Positions 1-7,526 of a stretch of 64,000 nt of DNA are shown here, piece after piece. This DNA is from Flavivirga sp. 57AJ16 (GTDB lineage: Bacteria; Bacteroidota; Bacteroidia; Flavobacteriales; Flavobacteriaceae). The first letter of the stretch is position 1, and each line of letters starts with the position of its first letter. The notes below the pieces were generated by a model. The model saw nothing but the letters and a program-made list of their open reading frames with translations, searched no databases and was not told the DNA's origin. The DNA lies in the NCBI RefSeq assembly GCF_028736925.1, contig NZ_JAQZAT010000006.1, forward strand, positions 186,001 to 250,000, given 5' to 3'. Position numbers and translations under genes: made by a program.

Positions 1-1
1 A

Positions 2-1219
2 ATAAAATATCCAAACTTACTAAAACATTCAACCGAATATAAAGGAGGTTTTGAATTCACCTCAGAGTTTGGAGAGTTAGACGGTATTACCGGTAGAGCC
101 AATGAAATATTATCGGTGGCAAGCGATGGTACAGAAATAAAATCTAAGTCAGTTCCTGCTTACCATAAATACCCAGATATGGGATCTAAAGTAGATGATG
201 TAGATAACGAAAATATGTTATCACAAAATACAGCAAATTATACCTTTATTAAAGACCCTGTAAGTGGAAACTGGAAAGAAACAGGTGTAGAAATATCTAC
301 TTGGAATAACAATTGGAGTTATAGGTCAAATAGTGGTTCTGAAACTTTAGAAACGGATAACGATGCTAAAGTTTGGCGACGACATAAAGAATATGTTTGG
401 GAAGGAGACCTTAACGATGATGGAACCTTAAAAAATTTCTCAGATAACTTTAATTGGGCATCAACATCCCAATCTTCAGAGTGGAAAGAGGTATCAGAAA
501 TTACAAAATATTCGCGTTACTCATCACCTTTAGAATTCAAGGATATAAATGATAATAGAGCTTCAACTAAAATGGGAGATAAAGATTCCAAGGTTTTAGC
601 AACAGGTAATTCTTGGTATGGAGAGATGTATTATAGTGGTGCAGAATATAAATCTGGAGGCATTTATTTAGAAAATGAGATTAAAGGAGCTGTATACCAA
701 TCATCAGAAAAGTGGCATACAGGTAAATACTCTGTAAAACTAAATACAGGGAATGAATTTGGAGTAGTTTTAAAAGCGAATGAACATAGAGCAGAGCGCT
801 ACAAAATCTCTGTTTGGGTTCATAAAGACAACTACTTTAATGCCCAAATTAAAATAGGCTCCGGGTCTTCAACAGTTTTAAATGGAGAGGTTACTCCTGC
901 GGGAGATTGGGTGTTAATGAACCATTATATGACATTAAGCGCCAGTGAACAAAATGTGGTGTTAACTTCTGGAGGAGGTAATGTATATTTTGATGATTTT
1001 AGAATACATCCTATGCAATCTTCAATGACAACATATGTCTATAACGAATGGGATGAACTAACGTTTATTACAGATGCAAACAACCTATCTGTTTGCTTTG
1101 TTTACGATTCACAAGGAAGATTGACCGAGACCTATTCCGAAATTATTGATGTACCAGGCGTTATAACCGGAGGGTTTAAAAAGACAAGCGAGAATATTTA
1201 TAACTATAAAAATCAATAA
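2..1219 (+). CDS. C-terminal part of a large surface protein paired with the RHS protein (5' end outside window)
   Basis: The frame is open from base 2 with no start, so this is the tail of a longer protein. A GTG at 116 is only an internal codon. The visible 405 residues contain a stretch resembling a carbohydrate-binding jelly-roll module (aromatic- and glycine-rich strands, ending near GGGNVYFDDFRIHP at about 950-1010), followed by a YD-like segment (YVYNEWDELTFITDANN, then FVYDSQGRLTETY). That layout is common in the large proteins encoded just upstream of DUF6443/RHS proteins in Flavobacteriia. The stop lies 5 bases before the RHS gene, so the two are probably one operon, and the protein may be a carrier or partner of the RHS filament. 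The family cannot be named more exactly from this fragment. Confidence 0.6.
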   Translation: MKYPNLLKHSTEYKGGFEFTSEFGELDGITGRANEILSVASDGTEIKSKSVPAYHKYPDMGSKVDDVDNENMLSQNTANYTFIKDPVSGNWKETGVEISTWNNNWSYRSNSGSETLETDNDAKVWRRHKEYVWEGDLNDDGTLKNFSDNFNWASTSQSSEWKEVSEITKYSRYSSPLEFKDINDNRASTKMGDKDSKVLATGNSWYGEMYYSGAEYKSGGIYLENEIKGAVYQSSEKWHTGKYSVKLNTGNEFGVVLKANEHRAERYKISVWVHKDNYFNAQIKIGSGSSTVLNGEVTPAGDWVLMNHYMTLSASEQNVVLTSGGGNVYFDDFRIHPMQSSMTTYVYNEWDELTFITDANNLSVCFVYDSQGRLTETYSEIIDVPGVITGGFKKTSENIYNYKNQ

Positions 1220-1224
1220 TAACT

Positions 1225-4200
1225 ATGAAGAATATTCTAACCTCTTTAATGTTATTGCTAACATTTGGACTATTTGCCCAAGAAGATATGAATTGGGTAA
1301 TTACAAAAACATTTGATATAAACGGAAATGTTACCTCAAACACCAAATCTTATTTTGATGAGTTAGGTAAAGGTTTACAAACACAAAGTATAGATTTAAA
1401 AACAGGAAAAACTTGGGCAACACAAACTTTAAACGACGCAAAAGGAAGACCTGCATTACAGTCTCTAAGTGCTCCTATTAGAAGTGATGGAACATTTCTG
1501 TATTCTTCAGGCTTTATAAAAAAGACAAACGGTAACCCATATACAAATTCAGATTTTGAAAGCAATCCCGAAGATCCAGAAAAAATAGGAAACCAAACAA
1601 ACTCTTTGGGGTGGTACTACAGTGAAAATAACACAAATGAATCCTATCAAGATGTAACCGATTATCCTTTTGTAAGGACTATATATAGCAAACTTAATCC
1701 GGGAAGCACTTTAAAAGCTATCGGGGGGAATAAGATAAATGTAAATGGGCAGGAACAATGGCTTAATGGTTTTACCTATACCATGCCAGCAGCCCAAGAA
1801 ATGTATTATGTATTTGGTAAAGGGTATTTTGGCACACCTGATACAGTTGAACCTTCAGAAGAAGTTATTACAAAGTTCTACAAAACTGTAAATATAGATG
1901 TGCATGGTGTTGAATCTGTTTCGTTCTCGGATGGTGAAGGTAAATTATTAGCCGTTGCACGTTCTGGAGGCAATGTTAAATATGAAGTGGTTTCTGTAAT
2001 TGGGAAACAAGGGTTTGTAGATATTCATATCCCTCAAGGTATAGTAAACAGTGATATTCAGTTTTTAGGAAACAGCAGTAATTATAAGGTTTTTGACTTA
2101 CGTACAGAAGAAATGGTGTCAACTTCGCAAATGACAGGTGGTCACTTTTACCGTGTAGAATATTTAGCAGCCATAGAAAACACCCAATCATTCATAAGTA
2201 GTTCAGGGCTAATAACAACACCAGGCAATACCAAAGGTATTCGCTATAAGGTGAATTATTATAACTATGCCTTAAACTATTATGATAAAGTAGGACGTCT
2301 ATCTGAAACTACCCAATACAAAGGGTTTGATACGGCATCTTTCAATTTAACTACAGAAAATCCAAACCATCAGCTAAAAAGTGTTTATAAATATAATGCT
2401 TTAGACCAAATAACCGAAGTTACCGACCCAGATGAAGGCCATGTTGAATTTATCTATAGAGAAGATGGGCAGATTCGATATTCTCAAGATTCAGAACAAG
2501 CGCTTAACAATGAGTTTTCATATACTAACTACGATGAATATGAAAGACCTGTTGAAAATGGGGTGTACGAGGGAGCATTATCCAGTGTTTCGGTAACTAC
2601 AGTTTTAGACGTCAATAATTGTAAAGACCGTTACATCACGGTATATGATAATCCACAAGACCCTAATGGAGACCCAGAGTTAATAGCGGCCTTAAATGCT
2701 GCGAGCATTAGCACCAGTAATTATCCCAAGCAAAACTTTGTAGCAGGTAATATTTCAAAAACATATACCAGAACACCAACTACTACAACCAGTTGGTACA
2801 GTTATGATATCCATGGTCGTATAGAATGGATGGTACAAGATATAGAAGGCTTAGGAACAAAAACTATAGATTATGAATATGACCCTATAAAAGGAGTGGT
2901 TACTAAGGTTATTTATCAAAAACATGTACCGTCAGAATTATTTGCTCATCAATATATTTACAATAATGTAGGTGAAATAATCGAGGTAAAAACCTCTACA
3001 AACAATTCTAGTTTTACTACTCAGGCAACCTATGAGTACACAGAAATAGGAGAGCTAAAGCGTACCATTTTAGGTAATAATCTTCAGGGCATAGACTACG
3101 TATATAATTTGCAAGGGCAATTAAAAGCTATCAATCATCCATCTTTAAACAGTGCCAAAGACCCTGGGGGTGATACCAATGATGTTTTTGGTATGCATAT
3201 AGACTATTATAATGGTGATTATAATAGAGCAAACACGCCAAAACCTATAACAACATCTACACAAGGTATTAACAGGTACGACGGTAGAATAAAAGCAACC
3301 CGTTGGGCAATTAAGGGTGTAGACCCAACACCTAATACGTTACAAAACGCCTATGCTTATACCTATAATAATGACAAATGGTTAAGCAAAGCAGATTACG
3401 GTACATATAGCCCAATAGTTGAAACCAATGCGGAAGAACACGAAACGTCTACAGCAGTAACTACCAGTAGTAACTCATTAAATATTGAAGCCACAGGGAG
3501 CATTACTTTACAACCGGGCTTCCATGCTCAAAACGGAAGTAATTTCACTGCAAAAATTATAAACCCAGGGGGCTATAACACCAATACAACAGATTACGAT
3601 GTAGATAATATCACCTACGATGCCAATGGCAACCTGTTAACCTTGATCAGAAATAAGAATACAGAATCTGGTAATAATGCTATGGATAACTTTACATACC
3701 ATTATAACGGGTCAACAAACCAATTAAATCATGTAAGTGATGCAGCAGGTAATGCAAATGTTGGTGATTTAGCATCCCAGTCTAATAACAATTATGAATA
3801 CAACAGCATAGGCCAGTTAGTTAAAAATGTTCAGGACGATATAGAGTATTTTTATAACGATTCTGGTTTGGTTACTAAAATAGAAAAAGGCGGACAACCC
3901 TATCTAAATTTATACTATGACGATAAAGGCCAACGTATACGTAAAGAAGTAACCAATGATAATGGCTTAAACTGGTTTGATACGTATTACGTTAGAGACC
4001 TATCTGGAGATGTTTTGGCAATTTACGAAGGCGCTCATGGCACAACACATAATGTAGCCTTAAGTGCTAAAGAGTACCCTGTATATGGTGTTTCCAGATT
4101 GGGGGTTTATAACAAAACTACGGGTGCTACTAGCTATGAGGTAACAGACCATTTAGGTAATGTTAGGGCTGTGGTTACAGGTAGTAGTAATACATATTCA

Positions 4201-5151
4201 GACTATTATCCCTTTGGTATGCCAATGCCATTCAGGAATATTGCTGCCGACTACAGGTATGCATTTCAAGGCCAAGAATTGGATGGAGAAACAGGAAAGG
4301 AAGCATTCCAGTTAAGATTATGGGATGGCAGAATTGGAAGGTGGTTAAGTACAGACCCTTATGGGCAATTTGCATCGCCTTATTTAGGTATGGGAAATAA
4401 CCCTATAACTAACATAGACCCAGATGGCGGTATGTCTATAGGACCGGATGACCCTCCTGTTGACTTAGACCCTGTATATTTATTCTATTCTAAATCCAGA
4501 AAGAGCTTTGATTTTAGTGGGATGCGTACATTTCAGCAAGTATCTACAGATTGGTGGCAAAGCTCTTTTGATGGTACATTAAAAGAGTACAATAACATGT
4601 ACAGCACCAATTTTACTGGAGATAATGCACTTAACCAATGGGCGTATCAGTTTTATTACAAACCTCAATATGATGATATGATTTCTAGTATGCATGCTGC
4701 AACAGGGCAAGCTGCTGAGATTATCTTAGAAACTGCTATGGCAATTGCTCCCGTTCCTAAGTTAGGTTTGCTTAAGCATGGTTTAAAGTTATTGAGAACT
4801 ACAAAAGTAATTAAAACAGCCAATACAGGAGTCAAGTTATTAACTCAAGGGGTAAGAAGTTTTAAGCCAGGAAGTGCTTTGACACATTTTAATAAACACG
4901 GTAGTAGTGTCATGAAAGCATTGGGAGAAAAAATCTATACATTAACTAAATATATAGATGATGCAAATCATGTAATAAATACAGGTACATTTGTACCACA
5001 GTTAAATGGATACATTAGATTAATTGGAGGAAAAGGAAGTGCTAAATATGCATTTGTTGGAGTTGATAGGGCGACAGGAGCAATAACAAGCTTTCATTTA
5101 AAAACTGTTAAAGAATTGGCAAAAAAAGCACCAAATATGTTTGGATATTAA
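1225..5151 (+). CDS. RHS/YD-repeat polymorphic toxin with DUF6443-like N-terminus and RNase-like tip
   Basis: A 1308-residue secreted protein. Residues 1-19 look like a signal peptide (MKNILTSLMLLLTFGLFAQ). A DUF6443-like region follows, then many YD repeats (such as YDIHGRIEW and YNNVGEIIEV) with an embedded ITLQPGFHAQNGSNFTA stack motif near residues 755-770. The RHS-associated core runs from DYYPFG at 993 to the DPDG box at 1065-1068. As in other RHS polymorphic toxins, the region after this core is the variable effector. Here it is 240 residues with a hydrophobic pre-toxin part and a final module carrying THFNKHG (H1221, K1224, H1225) and FVGVDRATGAITSFH (1277-1291). The pattern of an early H/KH and a late T/S-F-H strand resembles BECR-fold RNase tips (colicin D/E5-like), so an RNase is a plausible guess and not shown. 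The following gene is the expected immunity gene. Confidence 0.85.
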   Translation: MKNILTSLMLLLTFGLFAQEDMNWVITKTFDINGNVTSNTKSYFDELGKGLQTQSIDLKTGKTWATQTLNDAKGRPALQSLSAPIRSDGTFLYSSGFIKKTNGNPYTNSDFESNPEDPEKIGNQTNSLGWYYSENNTNESYQDVTDYPFVRTIYSKLNPGSTLKAIGGNKINVNGQEQWLNGFTYTMPAAQEMYYVFGKGYFGTPDTVEPSEEVITKFYKTVNIDVHGVESVSFSDGEGKLLAVARSGGNVKYEVVSVIGKQGFVDIHIPQGIVNSDIQFLGNSSNYKVFDLRTEEMVSTSQMTGGHFYRVEYLAAIENTQSFISSSGLITTPGNTKGIRYKVNYYNYALNYYDKVGRLSETTQYKGFDTASFNLTTENPNHQLKSVYKYNALDQITEVTDPDEGHVEFIYREDGQIRYSQDSEQALNNEFSYTNYDEYERPVENGVYEGALSSVSVTTVLDVNNCKDRYITVYDNPQDPNGDPELIAALNAASISTSNYPKQNFVAGNISKTYTRTPTTTTSWYSYDIHGRIEWMVQDIEGLGTKTIDYEYDPIKGVVTKVIYQKHVPSELFAHQYIYNNVGEIIEVKTSTNNSSFTTQATYEYTEIGELKRTILGNNLQGIDYVYNLQGQLKAINHPSLNSAKDPGGDTNDVFGMHIDYYNGDYNRANTPKPITTSTQGINRYDGRIKATRWAIKGVDPTPNTLQNAYAYTYNNDKWLSKADYGTYSPIVETNAEEHETSTAVTTSSNSLNIEATGSITLQPGFHAQNGSNFTAKIINPGGYNTNTTDYDVDNITYDANGNLLTLIRNKNTESGNNAMDNFTYHYNGSTNQLNHVSDAAGNANVGDLASQSNNNYEYNSIGQLVKNVQDDIEYFYNDSGLVTKIEKGGQPYLNLYYDDKGQRIRKEVTNDNGLNWFDTYYVRDLSGDVLAIYEGAHGTTHNVALSAKEYPVYGVSRLGVYNKTTGATSYEVTDHLGNVRAVVTGSSNTYSDYYPFGMPMPFRNIAADYRYAFQGQELDGETGKEAFQLRLWDGRIGRWLSTDPYGQFASPYLGMGNNPITNIDPDGGMSIGPDDPPVDLDPVYLFYSKSRKSFDFSGMRTFQQVSTDWWQSSFDGTLKEYNNMYSTNFTGDNALNQWAYQFYYKPQYDDMISSMHAATGQAAEIILETAMAIAPVPKLGLLKHGLKLLRTTKVIKTANTGVKLLTQGVRSFKPGSALTHFNKHGSSVMKALGEKIYTLTKYIDDANHVINTGTFVPQLNGYIRLIGGKGSAKYAFVGVDRATGAITSFHLKTVKELAKKAPNMFGY

Positions 5152-5161
5152 ATACAAAATT

Positions 5162-5530
5162 ATGTTAAAAATTAAGAAAATAAATTGGATATCTGAAAGT
5201 GCAAAGGAAGCTGAAGTGTTGTTGACGGATGGAACCTTTGATATTTTGTGTTATTCTCAACCTTTCGAATATGATATTGAAAACCATGATTTTGAGACTA
5301 TTTATTTGTTTTCAGTTTCTAACATTCTAATAATTGATAATGAAAGAAAAAGCTTGGTAAAAAAGTTAAATAACTCTTATGATTATGAGTTTTCTGGGGA
5401 AGTTATAGAAAGGAATAATAATAGAATTAGAGTTGGAGAATTTGTATTAGAGCTAGATTTTCCATTACCAAAGGATATAAAAGAAGGAGAATATGTTTCA
5501 CTTTATTGTGAGAGAGTGGATATTTATTAA
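5162..5530 (+). CDS. Putative immunity protein for the RHS toxin tip
   Basis: A small cytoplasmic protein of 122 residues with no signal peptide or membrane segment. It begins 10 bases after the RHS stop. A TTG at 5141 would overlap the toxin end, but the ATG at 5162 is the better start. The sequence is acidic and strand-rich and ends in a possible small barrel (VIERNNNRIRVGEFVLELDFPLP). I do not recognise the family. Its position, size and composition are what is expected of a cognate immunity gene in polymorphic toxin systems, where the small gene directly behind the toxin tip protects the producer. The function is inferred from context only. Confidence 0.6.
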   Translation: MLKIKKINWISESAKEAEVLLTDGTFDILCYSQPFEYDIENHDFETIYLFSVSNILIIDNERKSLVKKLNNSYDYEFSGEVIERNNNRIRVGEFVLELDFPLPKDIKEGEYVSLYCERVDIY

Positions 5531-5551
5531 AGTAAATTTAATGATAAATGA

Positions 5552-5626
5552 CTCAATAAGTCTATTTTGAAAAAGAAAATACACTTTTACAGTATTAAGG
5601 ATGAATACGGTAATTTCCCAAGATAG
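5552..5626 (+). pseudogene. NADAR-domain gene fragment 1 (N-terminal motif only)
   Basis: This open stretch has no proper start and stops at TAG 5624. It reads KKKIHFYSIKDEYGNF, which matches the start of NADAR (YbiA-type) domains, where a motif of the form INFYS-x-DxYGxFSNF opens the N-glycosidase fold. The frame breaks right after GNF. In the next frame the DNA continues (PKIVNYVRKGGKTF) into the orphan toxin tip, so the NADAR start has been joined to foreign sequence. A second copy of the same motif lies at 6626-6700. Confidence 0.5.
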
Positions 5627-5946
5627 TGAATTATGTAAGAAAGGGAGGTAAAACTTTTTCTCAATTTAAGAAAGCTCGAGGAGGTACTCAAACTCTAGCA
5701 AAGATAGAGACATCCACAAGTGTTCAGAGAATAAGTACAGAATTTCATCATGTATTTATTACACAGAGGGTGCAAAGAGCATATAGTTTTCCTAATTGGT
5801 TGGTTAATAACAGGTTAAGTGTTGCTAAATTAAATACGGTACAACATGCCCTAGTAGATAAATTTAGATATAGATTTTTAAGAAAAGGGTTTAAGTCAGA
5901 AATAGGTTTTTTCTCTGGAAAGTATAATTGGTTTACAAAGTTTTAA
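5626..5946 (+). CDS. Orphan toxin tip, probable HNH/His-Me-finger-type nuclease
   Basis: 106 residues from a weak GTG start, with no signal peptide or RHS carrier part. The core is EFHHVFITQRVQRAYSF followed by VAKLNTVQHALVD, giving H41, H42, N70 and H74. A paired-histidine strand, then an asparagine, then a histidine in a helix is the usual layout of HNH-like nuclease toxins at the ends of polymorphic toxins. It sits directly behind a toxin-immunity pair and ahead of another immunity-like gene, the arrangement of displaced orphan toxin cassettes in rhs and cdi loci. No start codon near a good leader is visible and the upstream frame is broken, so it may be silent until recombined onto an RHS core. 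The nuclease assignment is by motif only. Confidence 0.5.
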   Translation: MNYVRKGGKTFSQFKKARGGTQTLAKIETSTSVQRISTEFHHVFITQRVQRAYSFPNWLVNNRLSVAKLNTVQHALVDKFRYRFLRKGFKSEIGFFSGKYNWFTKF

Positions 5947-5983
5947 TAGTATATTGGTTTTTTCAATGATATAAAGGAAAAAA

Positions 5984-6619
5984 ATGTTTGGATTATTTAA
6001 AAGAATAAAAATCAAAGATTGGGAAATAGAATTGCTCAAACTTGTTTTAAGTGAAATAAATGAAAAAGAGCTATTAGAACAGGTAAATAATAATTTGCTT
6101 AAAGGTGTTTTAACTAATGTTAGTGATATACCGGGGTATGTAGCATTCACATACAACCCTGAAGTGTTAAAAAGGTATGATAATTTAGAAGCACATAATT
6201 ATAGAATAACTAATATTAAAGTTTTCGATAAAAAAGGAACAGCCTATAATTATACTATTTATGTGTCTACTGGTACAATTAATGGGTACGCTATAGTCCC
6301 TCCTAAAAAGGGAGTTAGTCTGAATTTAGATAGAACAGATACAAATAATGTTAAAATTATAAAAAGTGATAATGAGGACTTTAAAGAGCTTTCTAAATTT
6401 CTTAATGCTAATGAAAAAGAACTAATTAATCCTTCCGAAGTATATAAAGTCTCCTTATCTAATAAAGAATATTATAACATCCTCAATTTAGAAGATGGTG
6501 ATTTTATTGCGGTTGATAAAGAAAAAAATATTTATAAAATTACTCATGACCCCTATGAAATATTACTGTTAAATGAGACAACTTTAAAGGATGTATTTAC
6601 AAAAAAGTTATTTATATAG
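5984..6619 (+). CDS. Putative immunity protein of the orphan cassette
   Basis: A 211-residue soluble protein with an AT-rich, lysine-rich sequence and no signal or membrane segment. It starts at ATG 5984, 37 bases after the orphan toxin tip. The C-terminal part (LEDGDFIAVDKEKNIYKITHDP) faintly recalls SUKH/SMI1-type immunity proteins, but the match is too weak to name the family. Placement directly behind an orphan toxin tip suggests an immunity role. The gene is bracketed, with the toxin tip, by the two NADAR fragments. Confidence 0.5.
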   Translation: MFGLFKRIKIKDWEIELLKLVLSEINEKELLEQVNNNLLKGVLTNVSDIPGYVAFTYNPEVLKRYDNLEAHNYRITNIKVFDKKGTAYNYTIYVSTGTINGYAIVPPKKGVSLNLDRTDTNNVKIIKSDNEDFKELSKFLNANEKELINPSEVYKVSLSNKEYYNILNLEDGDFIAVDKEKNIYKITHDPYEILLLNETTLKDVFTKKLFI

Positions 6620-6625
6620 CTTATC

Positions 6626-6700
6626 ATGTTAAAGAAAATAAATTCTTATAGTGTTGAGGATGAATACGGTAATTTCTCAAACCTCTCAAATTTCCCCTGA
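6626..6700 (+). pseudogene. NADAR-domain gene fragment 2 (N-terminal motif only)
   Basis: ATG 6626 opens 24 codons ending at TGA 6698-6700. They include INSYSVEDEYGNFSNLSNFP, which aligns with the opening of YbiA/NADAR proteins (FYS-x3-DYG-x-FSNF-x3-P). A full NADAR protein has about 150 residues, so this is only the first strand. The reading stops at the edge of a hairpin repeat starting about 6703. NADAR enzymes remove ADP-ribose-type modifications and occur as immunity-like genes in toxin loci, which fits this setting. The 34-base core is nearly the same as at 5588-5621. Confidence 0.5.
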
Positions 6701-6702
6701 TG

Positions 6703-6760
6703 GTGCTAGTTTATCAAAGTGACGGCTACCGCTAGTTTTCAAAACTAGTGGCGTTAAGAG
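6703..6760 (+). repeat. Hairpin repeat, copy A
   Basis: The segment contains GGCTACCGCTAGTTTTC followed by its near mirror ending in ACTAGTGGCGTTAAG. CTAGTTTTCAAAACTAG is a perfect palindrome around one base, so the whole can fold into a long hairpin with a GCTA bulge. Related copies lie at 6849, 7229 and 9797. Confidence 0.7.
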
Positions 6761-6781
6761 TGAGAAAATATAATGAGAAAA

Positions 6782-6810
6782 GTTACTTTAGAAATAGAGT
6801 AGCTTTTTTT
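6782..6810 (+). terminator. Intrinsic terminator, copy 1
   Basis: GTTACT and AGTAGC pair across a short A-rich loop, followed by seven T. A second version of the same hairpin is at 6946-6973, in the same position relative to an XRE gene end. Confidence 0.55.
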
Positions 6811-6821
6811 ATGTATTAAAA

Positions 6822-6842
6822 TTAGGTATAAGCCTTTTTAGC
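6822..6842 (-). pseudogene. Last codons of an XRE regulator gene (relic 1)
   Basis: On the minus strand the final codons read AKKAYT and a stop. The longer relic at 6985-7221 ends AKKAYS and a stop and has the same flanking terminator. This copy is cut after six codons by the next hairpin repeat, so it is the remnant of a second copy of the regulator. Confidence 0.45.
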
Positions 6843-6848
6843 CCTGCT

Positions 6849-6920
6849 TGTGCTAGTTTATCAAAGTAACGGCTACCCCAGCTGCCCCGCTAGTGCTAGT
6901 TTGTAACTAGTACCGAGTAT
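6849..6920 (+). repeat. Hairpin repeat, copy B
   Basis: This copy repeats TGCTAGTTTATCAAAGTAAC and GGCTACC of copy A, then carries an extra piece (CCAGCTGCCCCGCTAGT) before the second arm (CTAGTTTGTAACTAG). It replaces the 5' part of XRE relic 1. Confidence 0.6.
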
Positions 6921-6945
6921 GAGTAAGAAATAAAATATTAAAGAA

Positions 6946-6973
6946 GCTACTTTAGAGATAGGGTAGTTTTTTT
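6946..6973 (+). terminator. Intrinsic terminator, copy 2
   Basis: GCTAC pairs with GGTAGT across TTTAGAGATA, followed by a run of seven T. It is the counterpart of the hairpin at 6782. Confidence 0.5.
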
Positions 6974-6984
6974 ATGCAATAAAA

Positions 6985-7221
6985 TTAGGAGTATGCTTTT
7001 TTAGCCTTGGTATCTCTAATCATGGTATCAATTAATCTAAACAATACACTTTGAGTTTCCTTGTCAAGATTAAGAATATCCTGTAAACGCTGTACCGTTT
7101 TTTTATCAAAAGAAGCGTTGACACCTTCTCCAACTAAATAATCTAAAGACACTTCAAAAGCATCGGCAATTTTTTTAGAAACCTCAATAGAAGGAATAGC
7201 ATCTCCACGCTCATATTTACC
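6985..7221 (-). pseudogene. XRE-family transcriptional regulator, truncated (relic 2)
   Basis: The minus strand carries 78 codons. The first residues are GKYERGDAIPSIEVSKKIAD and then AFEVSLDYLVGEG, the second half of a Cro/C1-type helix-turn-helix (third helix region and the typical DYLVG end), followed by a helical tail ending AKKAYS. The first helices and the start codon are missing. At 7220-7228 the gene runs into nine consecutive C and then hairpin repeat C. It may have regulated a neighbouring mobile or toxin gene, but in this form it cannot bind DNA normally. Confidence 0.7.
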
Positions 7222-7228
7222 CCCCCCC

Positions 7229-7286
7229 AGCTGCCGCTAGTTTAGCACGCAACGGCTACCGCTAGCATTTGTTAGTGGCGTTAAGG
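7229..7286 (+). repeat. Hairpin repeat, copy C
   Basis: Contains CAACGGCTACCGCTAG, a short loop, then TTAGTGGCGTTAAGG. The arms agree with copies A and B while the loop differs. It abuts the truncated XRE gene on one side and lies 28 bases before the insertion sequence on the other. Confidence 0.65.
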
Positions 7287-7526
7287 AAAAAGTTATAAAG
7301 CAAAAAACAGATTACCCCGCTCCCGCTAAGCTGTGCCTTAAATCCGTATGTTATTCAAATAGATAATATCATTATGCGATTTGGTACAAATTTTTTAAAA
7401 TCAATAAAATTGATAAGATCTTCAGTTCTTTAGTATTACAAATAAAGCATAGTTTCCCCATTAAAGCGTTTCAATCTTTCTTTTATGGTTTTACAATATT
7501 TAAAAGAGCGTTTTTATAAAATATAG

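Noticed and set aside
116-1219. GTG 116 as the true start of the first gene
   Set aside because: The frame is open to base 2 without a stop and the protein sequence continues the same style upstream, so the gene begins before the window.
5141-5161. TTG 5141 as the start of the immunity gene
   Set aside because: It lies inside the toxin end; ATG 5162 follows the stop by 10 bases and is the more usual arrangement.
6703-7286. Integron attC sites
   Set aside because: The hairpins carry GTTAAG-type ends that recall attC sites, but no integrase gene and no matched RYYYAAC/GTTRRRY boxes are seen, and the arms do not follow attC spacing.
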